From positions 1 to 24,467 of the forward strand of contig DDBO01000033.1 of assembly GCA_002332755.1 (NCBI GenBank): 24,467 nt of DNA, given 5' to 3'. Each line of letters starts with the position of its first letter. The first letter of the stretch is position 1. The notes under the pieces were generated by a model that saw only the letters and a program-made list of their open reading frames with translations, ran no database searches and had not been told where the DNA came from. Shown here in pieces: positions 16,093 to 23,076 of this stretch. This DNA is from Bacteroidales bacterium UBA2030 (GTDB lineage Bacteria; Bacteroidota; Bacteroidia; Bacteroidales; TTA-H9). The translations under genes were made by a program, and so were the position numbers.

Positions 16093-17850
16093 ATGATGAA
16101 CATAGCAAAGCATTTAATGATTTTGGCCATCTCGGGTGGAATTTCCATAGGAACTGCTCAAACAGTAGTAAAAACGGATACATTATATTCACCCGACTCT
16201 ACGATAGCTTTTATACCGGTGAGAAAGAAATTCAATCCGGAAATGGATCTCATAAAAGACTCACCCATTGTAAGGGCTCTCGACAGTCTGGCCAATATTA
16301 AATTCTTCCAGGATAACTTTTTCGACAATGCCCCCCAAATGACACAATACTACAATTTCCCCTCAAACTATGTCCCGGTTTTCCCCGATTCTGTGTACAG
16401 TGAGCGAATCGCTGAAATGAGGAGAAATTCACCCATTGAATACACTTACAACAGACATGTAAAAGACTATATTAATCTGTATGCGGTAAAGAAAAGAGCG
16501 CTTACTCAAAGACTTCTGGGCTTATCTTACGTTTATTTTCCCTTATTTGAAGAATTCCTTGACAAATATGACCTTCCCCTGGAGCTGAAGTATCTGGCCG
16601 TTATAGAATCGGCATTAAACCCTAAAGCAGGATCAAGAGCGGGAGCAAAAGGCTTGTGGCAATTTATGTATGGTACAGGTAAAGTATATGGGCTTTCAAG
16701 CACTTCCTTTATAGATGATCGATTCGACCCCTATCTGGCCACCGACGCTGCCTGCAGGCATCTGAAAGACCTTTATGATCTTTATGAAGACTGGTTTTTG
16801 GTGTTAGCTGCTTATAATGCTGGCGCCGGCAATGTGAATAAAGCCATTCGACGTGCCGGCGGTACAAAAAACTATTGGCGAATTTGGCCTTATCTTCCAG
16901 CTGAAACAAGAGGGTATGTCCCGGCTTTCATTGCTGCCTCCTATGTAATGCAATACTCACGTGAGCACAATCTGTATCCGCTCCATCCCGGAATTCTTTA
17001 CAACGGTATTGATACTGTTGAAGTTAAACAACCCGTCTCTTTTGATCAAATCAGTGAAGTTTTAGGAATTCCTAAGGAAGATATACAATTTTTGAATCCG
17101 ATCTACAAATTAGGAGTTATTCCTGTGAAAGGCGACAGGCCTTATTACCTAAGGTTACCTAGAGATCTTGTGGGAGATTTTATTAACAACGAATATACCA
17201 TTTACAATTATACTTCATCCAAAGGAATTAGCAAGGAGACTTTGAATGAAGAAATTCAGAAAATATCTGAAATGATTGTCCATGTTGTCAGGAAAGGAGA
17301 GACCATTGGACAAATAGCGCGTAAATACAAGGTAAGCGTAAATGATATCAAGGCATGGAATAATCTGAAATCGAATTATTTGAAACCCAGACGTCAACTA
17401 ACCATATATCCAGGTACCCAATCTTCAGTGACCATTCAATCATCCACGGCTTCACAGACAATCAAAGAAACGAACGAAAAAGTACCTGATAAAACAGATA
17501 ATTCACTTTTTCATGTTGTCAAAAAAGGAGAAACCTTGCTTCAGATAAGTAAAAAATATGGATGCTCTATCGAAGATTTAAAAAATTGGAATAATCTGAA
17601 AGGTAATAATATAAAAATAAACCAACGCCTGGTCGTCTCTCGCTCAAACTCCTCGAAAGATACAACAACAGTTCAGGAGAAATCAACAAAAGGGAAATTG
17701 AAATATTATACGGTAAAAGAAGGCGATACACTTTGGGAAATTGCACAACAATTTGACGGTGTTACCGTTGAAGATATTAAAAGACTCAACAATCTGAAAA
17801 ATAACAAGATTCAAAAGGGACAGCGATTAAAAATACAGGTAATAAATTGA
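16093..17850 (+). CDS. mltD: Membrane-bound lytic murein transglycosylase D with three LysM domains
   Basis: Cleaves the glycan strands of peptidoglycan, forming 1,6-anhydro ends, in the periplasm. The signal peptide is cut before Gln23. The SLT/MltD catalytic domain (about 130-290) has the catalytic Glu172 in AVIESALNP, then GAKGLWQFMYGTGK (184-197) and AAYNAGAGNV (239-248). Three LysM peptidoglycan-binding domains follow at about 395-439, 473-516 and 538-582 (VRKGETIGQIA, VKKGETLLQIS, VKEGDTLWEIA). At 585 residues it is normal for the family. No lipobox cysteine is seen, so anchoring may be only through LysM. Either Met1 or Met2 (16093 or 16096) could start. The DUF4837 gene begins 6 bases after its stop, indicating an operon. 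Confidence 0.93.
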   Translation: MMNIAKHLMILAISGGISIGTAQTVVKTDTLYSPDSTIAFIPVRKKFNPEMDLIKDSPIVRALDSLANIKFFQDNFFDNAPQMTQYYNFPSNYVPVFPDSVYSERIAEMRRNSPIEYTYNRHVKDYINLYAVKKRALTQRLLGLSYVYFPLFEEFLDKYDLPLELKYLAVIESALNPKAGSRAGAKGLWQFMYGTGKVYGLSSTSFIDDRFDPYLATDAACRHLKDLYDLYEDWFLVLAAYNAGAGNVNKAIRRAGGTKNYWRIWPYLPAETRGYVPAFIAASYVMQYSREHNLYPLHPGILYNGIDTVEVKQPVSFDQISEVLGIPKEDIQFLNPIYKLGVIPVKGDRPYYLRLPRDLVGDFINNEYTIYNYTSSKGISKETLNEEIQKISEMIVHVVRKGETIGQIARKYKVSVNDIKAWNNLKSNYLKPRRQLTIYPGTQSSVTIQSSTASQTIKETNEKVPDKTDNSLFHVVKKGETLLQISKKYGCSIEDLKNWNNLKGNNIKINQRLVVSRSNSSKDTTTVQEKSTKGKLKYYTVKEGDTLWEIAQQFDGVTVEDIKRLNNLKNNKIQKGQRLKIQVIN

Positions 17851-17856
17851 TCCATT

Positions 17857-18870
17857 ATGAAAAAATTCACCGGCTTTTTGCTTCTATCAATAGTATTTCT
17901 TGCTTTTCAAGCGTGTAAAGAAGAACAAAGCAAAAAAAGATCATCAGGGGGTACGCTTGAAATTCTGGTAGCAACGGATAATCAAGAGCAATGGAATGGC
18001 AAAGTAGGTGATACTATTCGTAGCCTTTTTGGACAATATTTGCCGGGGCTACCTATGCCTGAAGAGGCTTTCAGCCTTATACAACTCGATTCCTATAAGT
18101 TGTACAATGATCCTTTGTATCAACCACACCACGCAATATTAATTGTGAATATCAATCCAAAATTGGAAAAGCCTGCCATGCAGGTAGAAAAAGATTTTTG
18201 GGCAGAACCTCAGCTGATTATTAAAGTAAGCAGTCCCACAGATACCGGACTTTTCAGGCTCATTACCAGCTATTATCCAGCAATGTTTAAAATGTACCGC
18301 GATATTGAAAAGAAAAGAATAGTCAACCTTTTTTCCACTAATCCGGCAAAAAAAATCCAGGATAAAATAGCCTCGAAGTTTGGTTTCGAAATGCTTATTC
18401 CAGGTGGTTTCAACATTGCGCGTGAAGAAAAGGACTTTTTATGGGTACGGCAAACCATTCGGCGTAAAAAACAAGATATTGACCTCGGTTTTATGATTTA
18501 CCGACGTCCCTATAAAAATACCTATCAATTGAAACCCGAGAACATACTCTCTCTGCGCGACACCCTTCTAAAACACTATGTGCCAGGAATGTTTGAAGGC
18601 ACATACATGGCGACAAGTTTCGATGTCATACAGCCTGAAAGTAAAGAAATTGCAGATTTTCCAGCGAATAATTATACTGTACAAATCAAGGGTCTATGGA
18701 AAGTTATTGGCGATTTCATGGGGGGGCCTTTTATTAGTTATACTTTCCCCACACCTGACAGCAAAGAACTTATCACCATTGAAGGATATTTATATAATCC
18801 AAACAATGACCAGAAAAAATATATGCTTCAGTTAGAAGCAATGATTTACACTACAAAATTCAAACAATAA
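17857..18870 (+). CDS. DUF4837 family lipoprotein
   Basis: The 337-residue protein begins KKFTGFLLLSIVFLAFQAC, with a lipoprotein signal and lipidated Cys20. The next residues, KEEQ, resemble the K-(D/E)2 lipoprotein export signal known in Bacteroidota, so the protein may be displayed on the outer face of the cell. The body matches the Bacteroidota-specific DUF4837 family: EILVATDNQEQWNGKVGDTIR near the start, a middle GFEMLIPGGFNIAREEKDFLWVRQ, and DRPY-like YRRPYKNTY. The function is not known. It lies between mltD (6-base gap) and ptpA (12-base gap), so it is co-transcribed with a peptidoglycan-cutting enzyme and a peptidase, suggesting an envelope role. Confidence 0.85.
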   Translation: MKKFTGFLLLSIVFLAFQACKEEQSKKRSSGGTLEILVATDNQEQWNGKVGDTIRSLFGQYLPGLPMPEEAFSLIQLDSYKLYNDPLYQPHHAILIVNINPKLEKPAMQVEKDFWAEPQLIIKVSSPTDTGLFRLITSYYPAMFKMYRDIEKKRIVNLFSTNPAKKIQDKIASKFGFEMLIPGGFNIAREEKDFLWVRQTIRRKKQDIDLGFMIYRRPYKNTYQLKPENILSLRDTLLKHYVPGMFEGTYMATSFDVIQPESKEIADFPANNYTVQIKGLWKVIGDFMGGPFISYTFPTPDSKELITIEGYLYNPNNDQKKYMLQLEAMIYTTKFKQ

Positions 18871-18882
18871 AAATATTAGAAT

Positions 18883-21021
18883 ATGTTGAGACGAATTACC
18901 CTACTTTTAACAGGGCTGGTTTTACTTTTTCAAACATTTGGCCAGCCTAAATTGCTAACCCCTGAAGATGCATCCAACAATAATCCTGCCCTATTTCCGA
19001 AAAGTTTACGAAACCTGTCATGGGTTCCCGGGACAACCTTCTATTCGTATTCAACGGAAACAGCTTTATTAAAAATTAACGCATTAAGCGGGGTTACCGA
19101 TACTATCGTGCGTCTATCCAACCTTAACCAGATGTTGGTACAGAACAATGAAAAAGCCCGGAAAGTCTTTCCCTCCATCAATTGGTTGAATGGAGACGAA
19201 ATTTGGTTCAGGTTAGGGAAGAATTATTATGGATACAACATTCCGGAAAAAAACCTCTGGATCATTGCTACTTTGCCTGAAAATGCTGAAAATGCTGACT
19301 TTTGTGAAAAGAATCAATCGGTTGCATATACCCTTGGTAATAACTTATACATTGCAAAAGGAGAAAATCAGATAACCATAAGCGAAGAAAAAGATCATGG
19401 TATAGTTGTTGGTTCAGAAAGAGTTCACCGCAATGAATGGGGAATCAGCAAGGGTACCTTCTGGAGTCCTGACGGAAACTTACTGGCTTTTTACCGTATG
19501 GATGAAACCATGGTAACCAATTATCCTTTGGTGAATATCGAGCCCCGGCCTGCAGAGGTAGAAAATACCCGATATCCTATGGCAGGAATGACTATCCATA
19601 AAGTGACGATTGGCATCTATAATCCTGCAAACAGATCAACAACATATCTCGACACCCAGCGCCAGGGATTTGATTATCTCACCAATGTCACCTGGTCGCC
19701 TGATAGCAAAAAAATCTATGTAGCAGTTTTAAACAGAGCTCAGAATCATTTGTGGCTCAACAGATACGATGCAATTACCGGCACCTGGGAAAAAACGCTT
19801 TTTGAAGAAACCAATGACAAATACGTAGAACCTGAGAGAGGTCCTTGGTTCCTGCCGAATAAATCCGGTCAATTTGTATGGTTCAGCGAACGCGATGGTT
19901 TCGACCATCTATACCTATATGACGGGGAAGGCAAACTAATCAAACAATTGACCTCTGGACCGTGGGTTGTAAAACAAATCATTGGATATTCTGAGCGCAC
20001 ATCAGAAATCATTTTCACGGCTACCAAAGACAGCCCGCTAGAAAGCAATGTATATGCGGTAAATGTAAATAATAACAAAATCAGAAACATTAGCTCTAAA
20101 GGGGGTATCCATAGTGCTTTCTTAAGCCCTGATGGCTCATTTATCATTGATTCATATAACAATCCGGATTTCCCGAGACGTATTGAGTTAATTAATCTTA
20201 AAAATTTAAAAAGCAAAGAGTTGCATAATGCTGAGAATCCTTTAAAAGATTATCGACTGGGAAAAACACAAATTTTTACTCTTAAAAATGAGGAGGGTAT
20301 AGACCTTTACTGCCGGATGATAACCCCGCCAGATATGGACCCCAATCGTAAATATCCTGTAATTATTTACGTTTATGGTGGTCCACATGCTCAACTGGTG
20401 ACAAATGGTTGGTTGAATGGTGCAGGCTTTTACCTGAATTATCTTGCTCAACAAGGTTACATAGTATTTACCCTGGACAATAGAGGAAGTGCCAATCGTG
20501 GATTTGAATTCGAAAGCACAATCCACCGCAGAATAGGGGAGTTAGAAGCAAGGGATCAAATGGTTGGGGTAAAGTATTTAAAATCCCTGCCTTATGTGGA
20601 TAGTACACGCATAGGTGTTGATGGTTGGAGTTACGGTGGATTTATGACTATTAACCTATTGCTCAGGTATCCCGGAGTATTTAAGGCAGCCACAGCCGGC
20701 GGACCGGTTTGCGACTGGAAATATTACGAAGCTATGTATGGTGAACGTTATATGGATACTCCGGAAGAAAACCCTGAAGGCTATAAAGCCTCCAGCTTGA
20801 TTGAGCATGCTGATCAACTTAACGACAGGTTAATGATTATTCATTGTACAACCGACCCTGTGGTAGTTTGGCAAAACAGTCTTCAATTTATAAAAGCTTG
20901 TATCGAAAAAGGAAAACTGGTTGATTACTTTGTTTACCCTGGGCACGACCACAACGTACAAGGACCTGACAGAGCCCATCTGATAAGAAAAATCGAAGAT
21001 TACTTCAAACGTAACCTCTAA
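18883..21021 (+). CDS. ptpA: Prolyl tripeptidyl peptidase-like S9 protease (PtpA/DPP IV family)
   Basis: Serine protease of clan SC, family S9B. After a signal peptide (likely cut before Gln21) comes an eight-bladed DPPIV_N propeller (about 40-450) and an alpha/beta hydrolase domain (about 475-712). The catalytic triad is Ser583 (GWSYGG), Asp658 (TDPVV) and His690 (GHDHN). Glu185 (HRNEWGI) and Glu616 (YYEAMYGERYMD) match, at the same offset of 20 as the triad, Glu205 and Glu636 of P. gingivalis prolyl tripeptidyl peptidase as I recall it. This points to release of X-Y-Pro tripeptides rather than dipeptides. There is no T9SS domain, so it is probably periplasmic, finishing peptides made outside. 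It is the last gene of the mltD unit. A dipeptidyl peptidase IV is the main alternative. Confidence 0.9.
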   Translation: MLRRITLLLTGLVLLFQTFGQPKLLTPEDASNNNPALFPKSLRNLSWVPGTTFYSYSTETALLKINALSGVTDTIVRLSNLNQMLVQNNEKARKVFPSINWLNGDEIWFRLGKNYYGYNIPEKNLWIIATLPENAENADFCEKNQSVAYTLGNNLYIAKGENQITISEEKDHGIVVGSERVHRNEWGISKGTFWSPDGNLLAFYRMDETMVTNYPLVNIEPRPAEVENTRYPMAGMTIHKVTIGIYNPANRSTTYLDTQRQGFDYLTNVTWSPDSKKIYVAVLNRAQNHLWLNRYDAITGTWEKTLFEETNDKYVEPERGPWFLPNKSGQFVWFSERDGFDHLYLYDGEGKLIKQLTSGPWVVKQIIGYSERTSEIIFTATKDSPLESNVYAVNVNNNKIRNISSKGGIHSAFLSPDGSFIIDSYNNPDFPRRIELINLKNLKSKELHNAENPLKDYRLGKTQIFTLKNEEGIDLYCRMITPPDMDPNRKYPVIIYVYGGPHAQLVTNGWLNGAGFYLNYLAQQGYIVFTLDNRGSANRGFEFESTIHRRIGELEARDQMVGVKYLKSLPYVDSTRIGVDGWSYGGFMTINLLLRYPGVFKAATAGGPVCDWKYYEAMYGERYMDTPEENPEGYKASSLIEHADQLNDRLMIIHCTTDPVVVWQNSLQFIKACIEKGKLVDYFVYPGHDHNVQGPDRAHLIRKIEDYFKRNL

Positions 21022-21025
21022 ATTC

Positions 21026-21055
21026 AAAAGCCGGGTATGATACCCGGCTTTTTTT
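21026..21055 (+). terminator. Strong intrinsic terminator after ptpA
   Basis: AAAAGCCGGGTA (21026-21037) and TACCCGGCTTTT (21041-21052) form a 12-base-pair stem around a TGA loop, followed by more T's. It starts 4 bases after the ptpA stop. The A run opposite lets it also stop transcription of tRNA-Thr coming from the other side. Confidence 0.92.
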
Positions 21056-21056
21056 G

Positions 21057-21129
21057 AGCCTCCTGGGGGACTTGAACCCCCGACCTGTTCATTACGAGTG
21101 AACTGCTCTACCGACTGAGCTAAAGAGGC
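21057..21129 (-). tRNA. tRNA-Thr (CGT)
   Basis: The minus strand folds as a full 73-base tRNA. The acceptor is GCCTCTT/AGGAGGC (one G-U pair), the D-stem GCTC/GAGC, the anticodon stem GTTCA/TGAAC with loop CTCGTAA (anticodon CGT, reading ACG threonine codons), and the T-stem GGGGG/CCCCC with loop TTCAAGT. CCA is not encoded. The 3' end abuts the ptpA terminator. Confidence 0.95.
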
Positions 21130-21138
21130 AAGTGCCTG

Positions 21139-21146
21139 CAAAATTA
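21139..21146 (-). promoter_or_regulatory. -7 element (TAATTTTG) for tRNA-Thr
   Basis: On the minus strand TAATTTTG fits TAnnTTTG and lies 9 bases before the tRNA 5' end, in the 45-base gap after nadA. The -33 region (GTTTC about 18 bases upstream) is only a partial match. Confidence 0.45.
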
Positions 21147-21174
21147 GGGAAATTTCCGCAAAAGAAACATTACG

Positions 21175-22122
21175 TTAAATTAAACCAGCTTTTTTACTGA
21201 TTTCCAACATTCTATCAATAGGCTTTCGAGCTTTCTCAGCCAAATCCTGATCGACTATAATTTCAGGCGATTCTGTTAAAAGTGCTTTATAAAGCTTTTC
21301 AAGCGTATTCATCTTCATATAAGGACAATCGTTGCAACTGCATGTTTCGTTGGCTGGAGCAACCAAAAACTCATTTTCAGGCGCAATTTTTTTCATTTGA
21401 TGAACAATGCCTGTCTCGGAGGCAACAATGAACTTTTTACCTTTATGTTGGCCAACAAACTTAATCATACCATTAGTAGAACCAATATAATCGGCTATTT
21501 CGAGAACAGCACGATTGCATTCCGGATGGGCCACCAATAAGGCATCAGAATTTTGCATTTTAAGTTTTAAAACAGCTTCAGCTGTTAGCAAATCATGAAC
21601 CTGGCATACACCGTCCCAAAGCACCATTTCCCTTCCTGTTATCTGGTTGATATAGCCCCCAAGATTTTTATCCGGGGCAAAGATAATTTTTTCGTCCTTT
21701 GGCAATGATTCAACAATCTGCACGGCATTACCTGAAGTACAAATAATGTCAGACAGAGCTTTTATCCGTGCAGTGCTGTTAATGTAAGTAATTACAGTAT
21801 GTTGTGGATATTCTCCCAGAAATTCTTCAAAACGATCGAGAGGGCAAGAATCGGCCAGTGAACATCCTGCATTAAGGTCAGGAACAATTACCTTCTTGTC
21901 AGGATTAAGTATTTTTGCTGTTTCAGCCATGAAATGTACGCCACAAAAGGCAATCAGAGGAGATTCAATGTTTTTGGCCCTTTGCGAAAGTGCCAGGCTA
22001 TCGCCAATAAAATCAGCAAGATCTTGTATCTCTGGAATTTGGTAATAGTGAGCTAATATTACCGCATGCTTTTGACGTTTTAATTCAAGAATGCCTTCGA
22101 TAAGTTCTTTATTGTTATTCAT
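21175..22122 (-). CDS. nadA: Quinolinate synthase NadA
   Basis: Condenses iminoaspartate with dihydroxyacetone phosphate to quinolinate in de novo NAD synthesis, using a [4Fe-4S] cluster. The 315 residues fit the short NadA type. Motifs are LAHYYQIPEIQDLADFIGDS (23-42), FCGVHFMAETAKILNP (59-74), NAGCSLADSC (84-93), HPECNRAV (199-206) and CSCNDCPYM (261-269). The likely cluster ligands are Cys87, Cys173 (GVCQVHD) and one cysteine of the C-terminal group, by comparison with known NadA structures. The start at 22122 gives a normal N-terminus. The usual partner nadB is not adjacent. Upstream is a small inverted repeat and then the candidate origin region. Confidence 0.95.
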   Translation of the reverse strand: MNNNKELIEGILELKRQKHAVILAHYYQIPEIQDLADFIGDSLALSQRAKNIESPLIAFCGVHFMAETAKILNPDKKVIVPDLNAGCSLADSCPLDRFEEFLGEYPQHTVITYINSTARIKALSDIICTSGNAVQIVESLPKDEKIIFAPDKNLGGYINQITGREMVLWDGVCQVHDLLTAEAVLKLKMQNSDALLVAHPECNRAVLEIADYIGSTNGMIKFVGQHKGKKFIVASETGIVHQMKKIAPENEFLVAPANETCSCNDCPYMKMNTLEKLYKALLTESPEIIVDQDLAEKARKPIDRMLEISKKAGLI

Positions 22123-22143
22123 TTTTAATTAAAAATTAAATAA

Positions 22144-22161
22144 TAACAAGAATGCTTGTTA
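22144..22161. repeat. Inverted repeat upstream of nadA (possible operator)
   Basis: TAACAAG and CTTGTTA flank a four-base AATG, forming a symmetric 18-base site 22-39 bases before the nadA start. It could be a repressor operator for nadA or part of the AT-rich gap; no regulator can be named. Confidence 0.4.
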
Positions 22162-22484
22162 AAAACCTTGAAAACTTTTATGTGAATCATTTGGAAATTT
22201 GCATAAGACTTTTATATCAACAAAACATTAAAAGGGGATGTTGAAAATCTGTAAATGATATTCAGTTTTTTAAGCATGTTTTTAACAAATGTTGATAAAT
22301 CTTGTTTGTTGAAAAATTTGGATTGCAAAGATAAATGCAGCTGTTAATAAAATTGTGGAAAATGGTTAAAAGTGACTGTTTTATTAACAGGGGATATTCG
22401 GTAAAGGTGTTGAGATGCATAGTTTGGCAATCTTATCAGACGGTTCTTCATAGAATTAACAAAACGATGTTAGTAATTCTTATC

Positions 22485-22499
22485 CCTTGAAATTCAAGG
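22485..22499. repeat. Inverted repeat CCTTGAA-A-TTCAAGG
   Basis: Two perfect seven-base arms surround a single A in the right half of the nadA-rpiB gap. The symmetry suggests a protein-binding site; nothing more can be said. Confidence 0.45.
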
Positions 22500-22544
22500 A
22501 ATCCTTTTTAGTATTGTCTTCGACTAAGTATGGAATTTCTTCAT

Positions 22545-22562
22545 TTATAAGCTAGTTTATAA
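22545..22562. repeat. Near-perfect palindrome TTATAAGCTAGTTTATAA
   Basis: An 18-base site, symmetric except for one pair, centred on CTAG, lies 20 bases before the -7 element of rpiB and so near the -33 position. It could be an operator for rpiB-lutB. Confidence 0.4.
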
Positions 22563-22581
22563 TGGAGTGAATTGTTAATTT

Positions 22582-22589
22582 TACCTTTG
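22582..22589 (+). promoter_or_regulatory. -7 element (TACCTTTG) before rpiB
   Basis: TACCTTTG matches TAnnTTTG exactly, 22 bases before the rpiB ATG. A DnaA-box-like TTATTAACA lies between it and the start codon. A -33 TTTG is not clear; the palindrome at 22545-22562 occupies that distance. Confidence 0.5.
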
Positions 22590-22611
22590 CAAAACAAAAC
22601 TTATTAACAAA

Positions 22612-23061
22612 ATGTCGGAACAGCGAAAAATAGGAATAGGTAGTGACCATGCAGGATATGAACTAAAGGAATTTATTAAGCACCAATTAATTACAAAAGG
22701 TTTTGAAATTGAAGACTTTGGTTGCTTTTCGAATGAAAGTGTTGATTATCCAGATATAATACATCCATTAGCTTCTGCAGTTGATGAAGGAATAATTTCA
22801 CGTGCGATCATTATTTGTGGGAGTGGTATAGGTGTGAGTATGGTAGCCAACAAATACGATGGGGTCAGGGCAGCATTATGCTGCGACGTTGAAAGAGCCA
22901 GGTTAGCTCGCCAACATAACGATGCAAATGTATTGGCCATGGGTGCGCGCTTTACTACTCAAGAACAAGCCGTGGCAATGCTTAATGCGTTTTTAGAAAC
23001 ACCATTCGAAGGTGGTCGGCATGAACGCAGGGTTCAAAAGATCCCACGTTCGAAGAAATAA
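22612..23061 (+). CDS. rpiB: Ribose 5-phosphate isomerase B
   Basis: Interconverts ribose 5-phosphate and ribulose 5-phosphate in the pentose phosphate pathway. The 149 residues are typical of RpiB/LacAB. GIGSDHAGYELKE (8-20) starts the Rossmann-like fold, DYPDIIHPLA (45-54) follows, and the phosphate-loop IICGSGIGVSMVANK (67-81) contains the catalytic-type Cys69. Then come GVRAALC (84-90) and QHNDANVLAMGAR (101-113). lutB starts 15 bases after the stop, so the two are probably co-transcribed, although they share no obvious pathway. Confidence 0.95.
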   Translation: MSEQRKIGIGSDHAGYELKEFIKHQLITKGFEIEDFGCFSNESVDYPDIIHPLASAVDEGIISRAIIICGSGIGVSMVANKYDGVRAALCCDVERARLARQHNDANVLAMGARFTTQEQAVAMLNAFLETPFEGGRHERRVQKIPRSKK

Positions 23062-23076
23062 ATAACCTGAGAATTT

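Larger units (their letters stand above)
22123..22611. other. 489-bp AT-rich divergent gap; candidate replication origin (oriC)
   Basis: No gene is seen between nadA and rpiB. The gap is very AT-rich and holds a cluster of DnaA-box-like nonamers. TGTTGAAAA occurs at 22239 and 22307, TGTTGATAA at 22290, TGTTAATAA at 22342, TGTGGAAAA at 22354, TTATTAACA (reverse of TGTTAATAA) at 22381 and 22601, and TTTTTAACA at 22279. Its reverse complement TGTTAAAAA lies at 22157. TGTTGATAA and TGTGGAAAA each differ by one or two bases from the classic box TGTGGATAA. Six or seven lie within 150 bases, in both orientations. Plus-strand genes to the right look G-rich, whereas those to the left look balanced. 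Origin function is an inference. Confidence 0.5.

Noticed and set aside
7702..21055. The three AAAGCCGG/CCGGCTTT hairpins as a dispersed repeat family or mobile element
   Set aside because: Each lies directly after a stop codon with a T run and differs in loop and stem length, as expected for ordinary intrinsic terminators.
20830..21141. Minus-strand reading frame of 103 codons ending inside ptpA
   Set aside because: Its first part is a translation of tRNA-Thr (the familiar SLAQSVEQFTRNEQVGGSSPPGG-like artefact) and the rest is antisense to ptpA.
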